Origin: Planococcus soli
Lineage (GTDB): Bacteria > Bacillota > Bacilli > Bacillales_A > Planococcaceae
DNA: 64,000 nt
Assembly (NCBI RefSeq): GCF_016881065.1
Contig: NZ_WXYN01000051.1
Coordinates: 62,001 to 126,000, forward strand
Direction of reading: 5' to 3'
Shown here: positions 63,608 through 64,000 of the stretch, in pieces
Layout of the letters: each line of letters opens with the position of its first letter
Position numbering within the stretch: the stretch's first letter is position 1
Notes under the pieces: generated by a model
Seen by the model: only the letters and a program-made list of their open reading frames with translations
Databases searched by the model: none
Told to the model about the DNA's origin: nothing
Position numbers and translations under genes: made by a program

Positions 63608-64000
63608 TTGAAAACTTCGTTTTTGAAAATGTCTGTTCCTGTTCTTGCCCTTGGATTTATTTTGATGCCGCAAGTCAATACCCAGGCTTACATTGCACTA
63701 AAAGCCCCGGCCACCGAAGAACAACGGCAAGCCGGCAAGCCGGCAACAGGTATTTTGGAATTAGGTCATTATGAGAAGCAATTAGACGCACTCGAAGAAG
63801 ACCTTCAGGCATTGGTTGCGGAACTGGGTGAGGAAGAAACCATCAGCTTTGAGCAATATCAACAGTACCAGACTAAACTGGACGAATTGATCATGGAATT
63901 AAATACTATGTCTCAGGAAATAGAATCAGAATCTCCTGCTGTAGGCCACAACTTTCAAAAACTGCTGATTGTTCAGGAAAAGATCCATGAAATTGATGTG
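63608..64000 (+). CDS. Exported coiled-coil protein, 3' end beyond the window
   Basis: This frame is open to the window edge (131 codons seen). The TTG at 63608 follows the strong site GAAGGAGGA at 63592-63600. The N-terminus is a signal peptide (KTSFLKMSVPVLALGFILMPQV, split around a Met). After a linker rich in Ala, Pro and Gln (residues about 32-50) there is a long acidic helical region (QLDALEEDLQALVAELGEEE; QYQTKLDELIMELNTM) that looks like a coiled coil. No family is recognised. It is partial, so length and C-terminal domain are unknown. Confidence 0.75.
   Translation, partial: MKTSFLKMSVPVLALGFILMPQVNTQAYIALKAPATEEQRQAGKPATGILELGHYEKQLDALEEDLQALVAELGEEETISFEQYQQYQTKLDELIMELNTMSQEIESESPAVGHNFQKLLIVQEKIHEIDV

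Overview
The window looks like chromosomal DNA from a Gram-positive, moderate-GC member of the Bacillales, most likely a Planococcaceae (Planococcus or a close relative). The basis is gene content (GlpP antiterminator, YfhO and GtrA, LtaS-type sulfatase, VanZ, YuiD-type PAP2), strong AAGGAGG ribosome binding sites, frequent GTG/TTG starts, and interspersed repeats that I associate with this group. No rRNA, tRNA, CRISPR array, prophage or intact transposase was seen.

Layout. 1-6.7 kb is ordinary chromosome: a VOC protein, N5-(carboxyethyl)ornithine synthase, an SGNH-fold protein lacking two catalytic residues, an XRE regulator, an antiporter remnant and an MHYT-PAS-GGDEF-EAL c-di-GMP protein. 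About 6.9-45.4 kb is a large exopolysaccharide (capsule-like) locus. It makes UDP-glucose (two GalU), UDP-galactose (GalE), UDP-glucuronate (Ugd), GDP-mannose (ManC, ManA), GDP-fucose (Gmd, Fcl) and a dTDP-amino sugar (RfbA, RfbB, VioA-like transaminase). It also carries five glycosyltransferases, three Wzx-type flippases, one Wzy-like polymerase, an initiating phosphoglycosyltransferase, a Wzz-like modulator and a CpsD-type tyrosine kinase. Within it a four-gene set (FemAB/GNAT-like transferase, beta-helix protein, GT2, flippase) occurs twice, at 10.4-17.8 kb and 17.9-23.5 kb. A 704-residue multidomain protein at 26.7 kb joins nucleotidyltransferase-like, NDK-like and kinase-like parts. Several transcription units start from extended -10 promoters that share an upstream element.

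45.4-51.5 kb holds membrane and housekeeping genes (DUF2157/GDYXXLXY pair, GtrII-like, flavin reductase-like, GNAT, MBL, YciI). 51.6-56.6 kb is the glycerol regulon glpP-glpF-glpK-glpD, with a cre on the -35 box and a terminator leader before glpF. 56.8-64 kb has a secreted subtilase, a composite repeat island, a DUF998 protein, a YfhO-GtrA operon for wall polymer glycosylation, a YuiD-like protein and the start of an exported coiled-coil protein.

The most unusual non-genic signal is a set of three intergenic arrays with an exact 21-bp period (605-688, 13832-13957, 63259-63380). In one frame each encodes E-[VI]-R heptads, although the nucleotide cores differ. The best candidates for something new are these arrays, the duplicated four-gene module, the multidomain protein and the shared promoter element.
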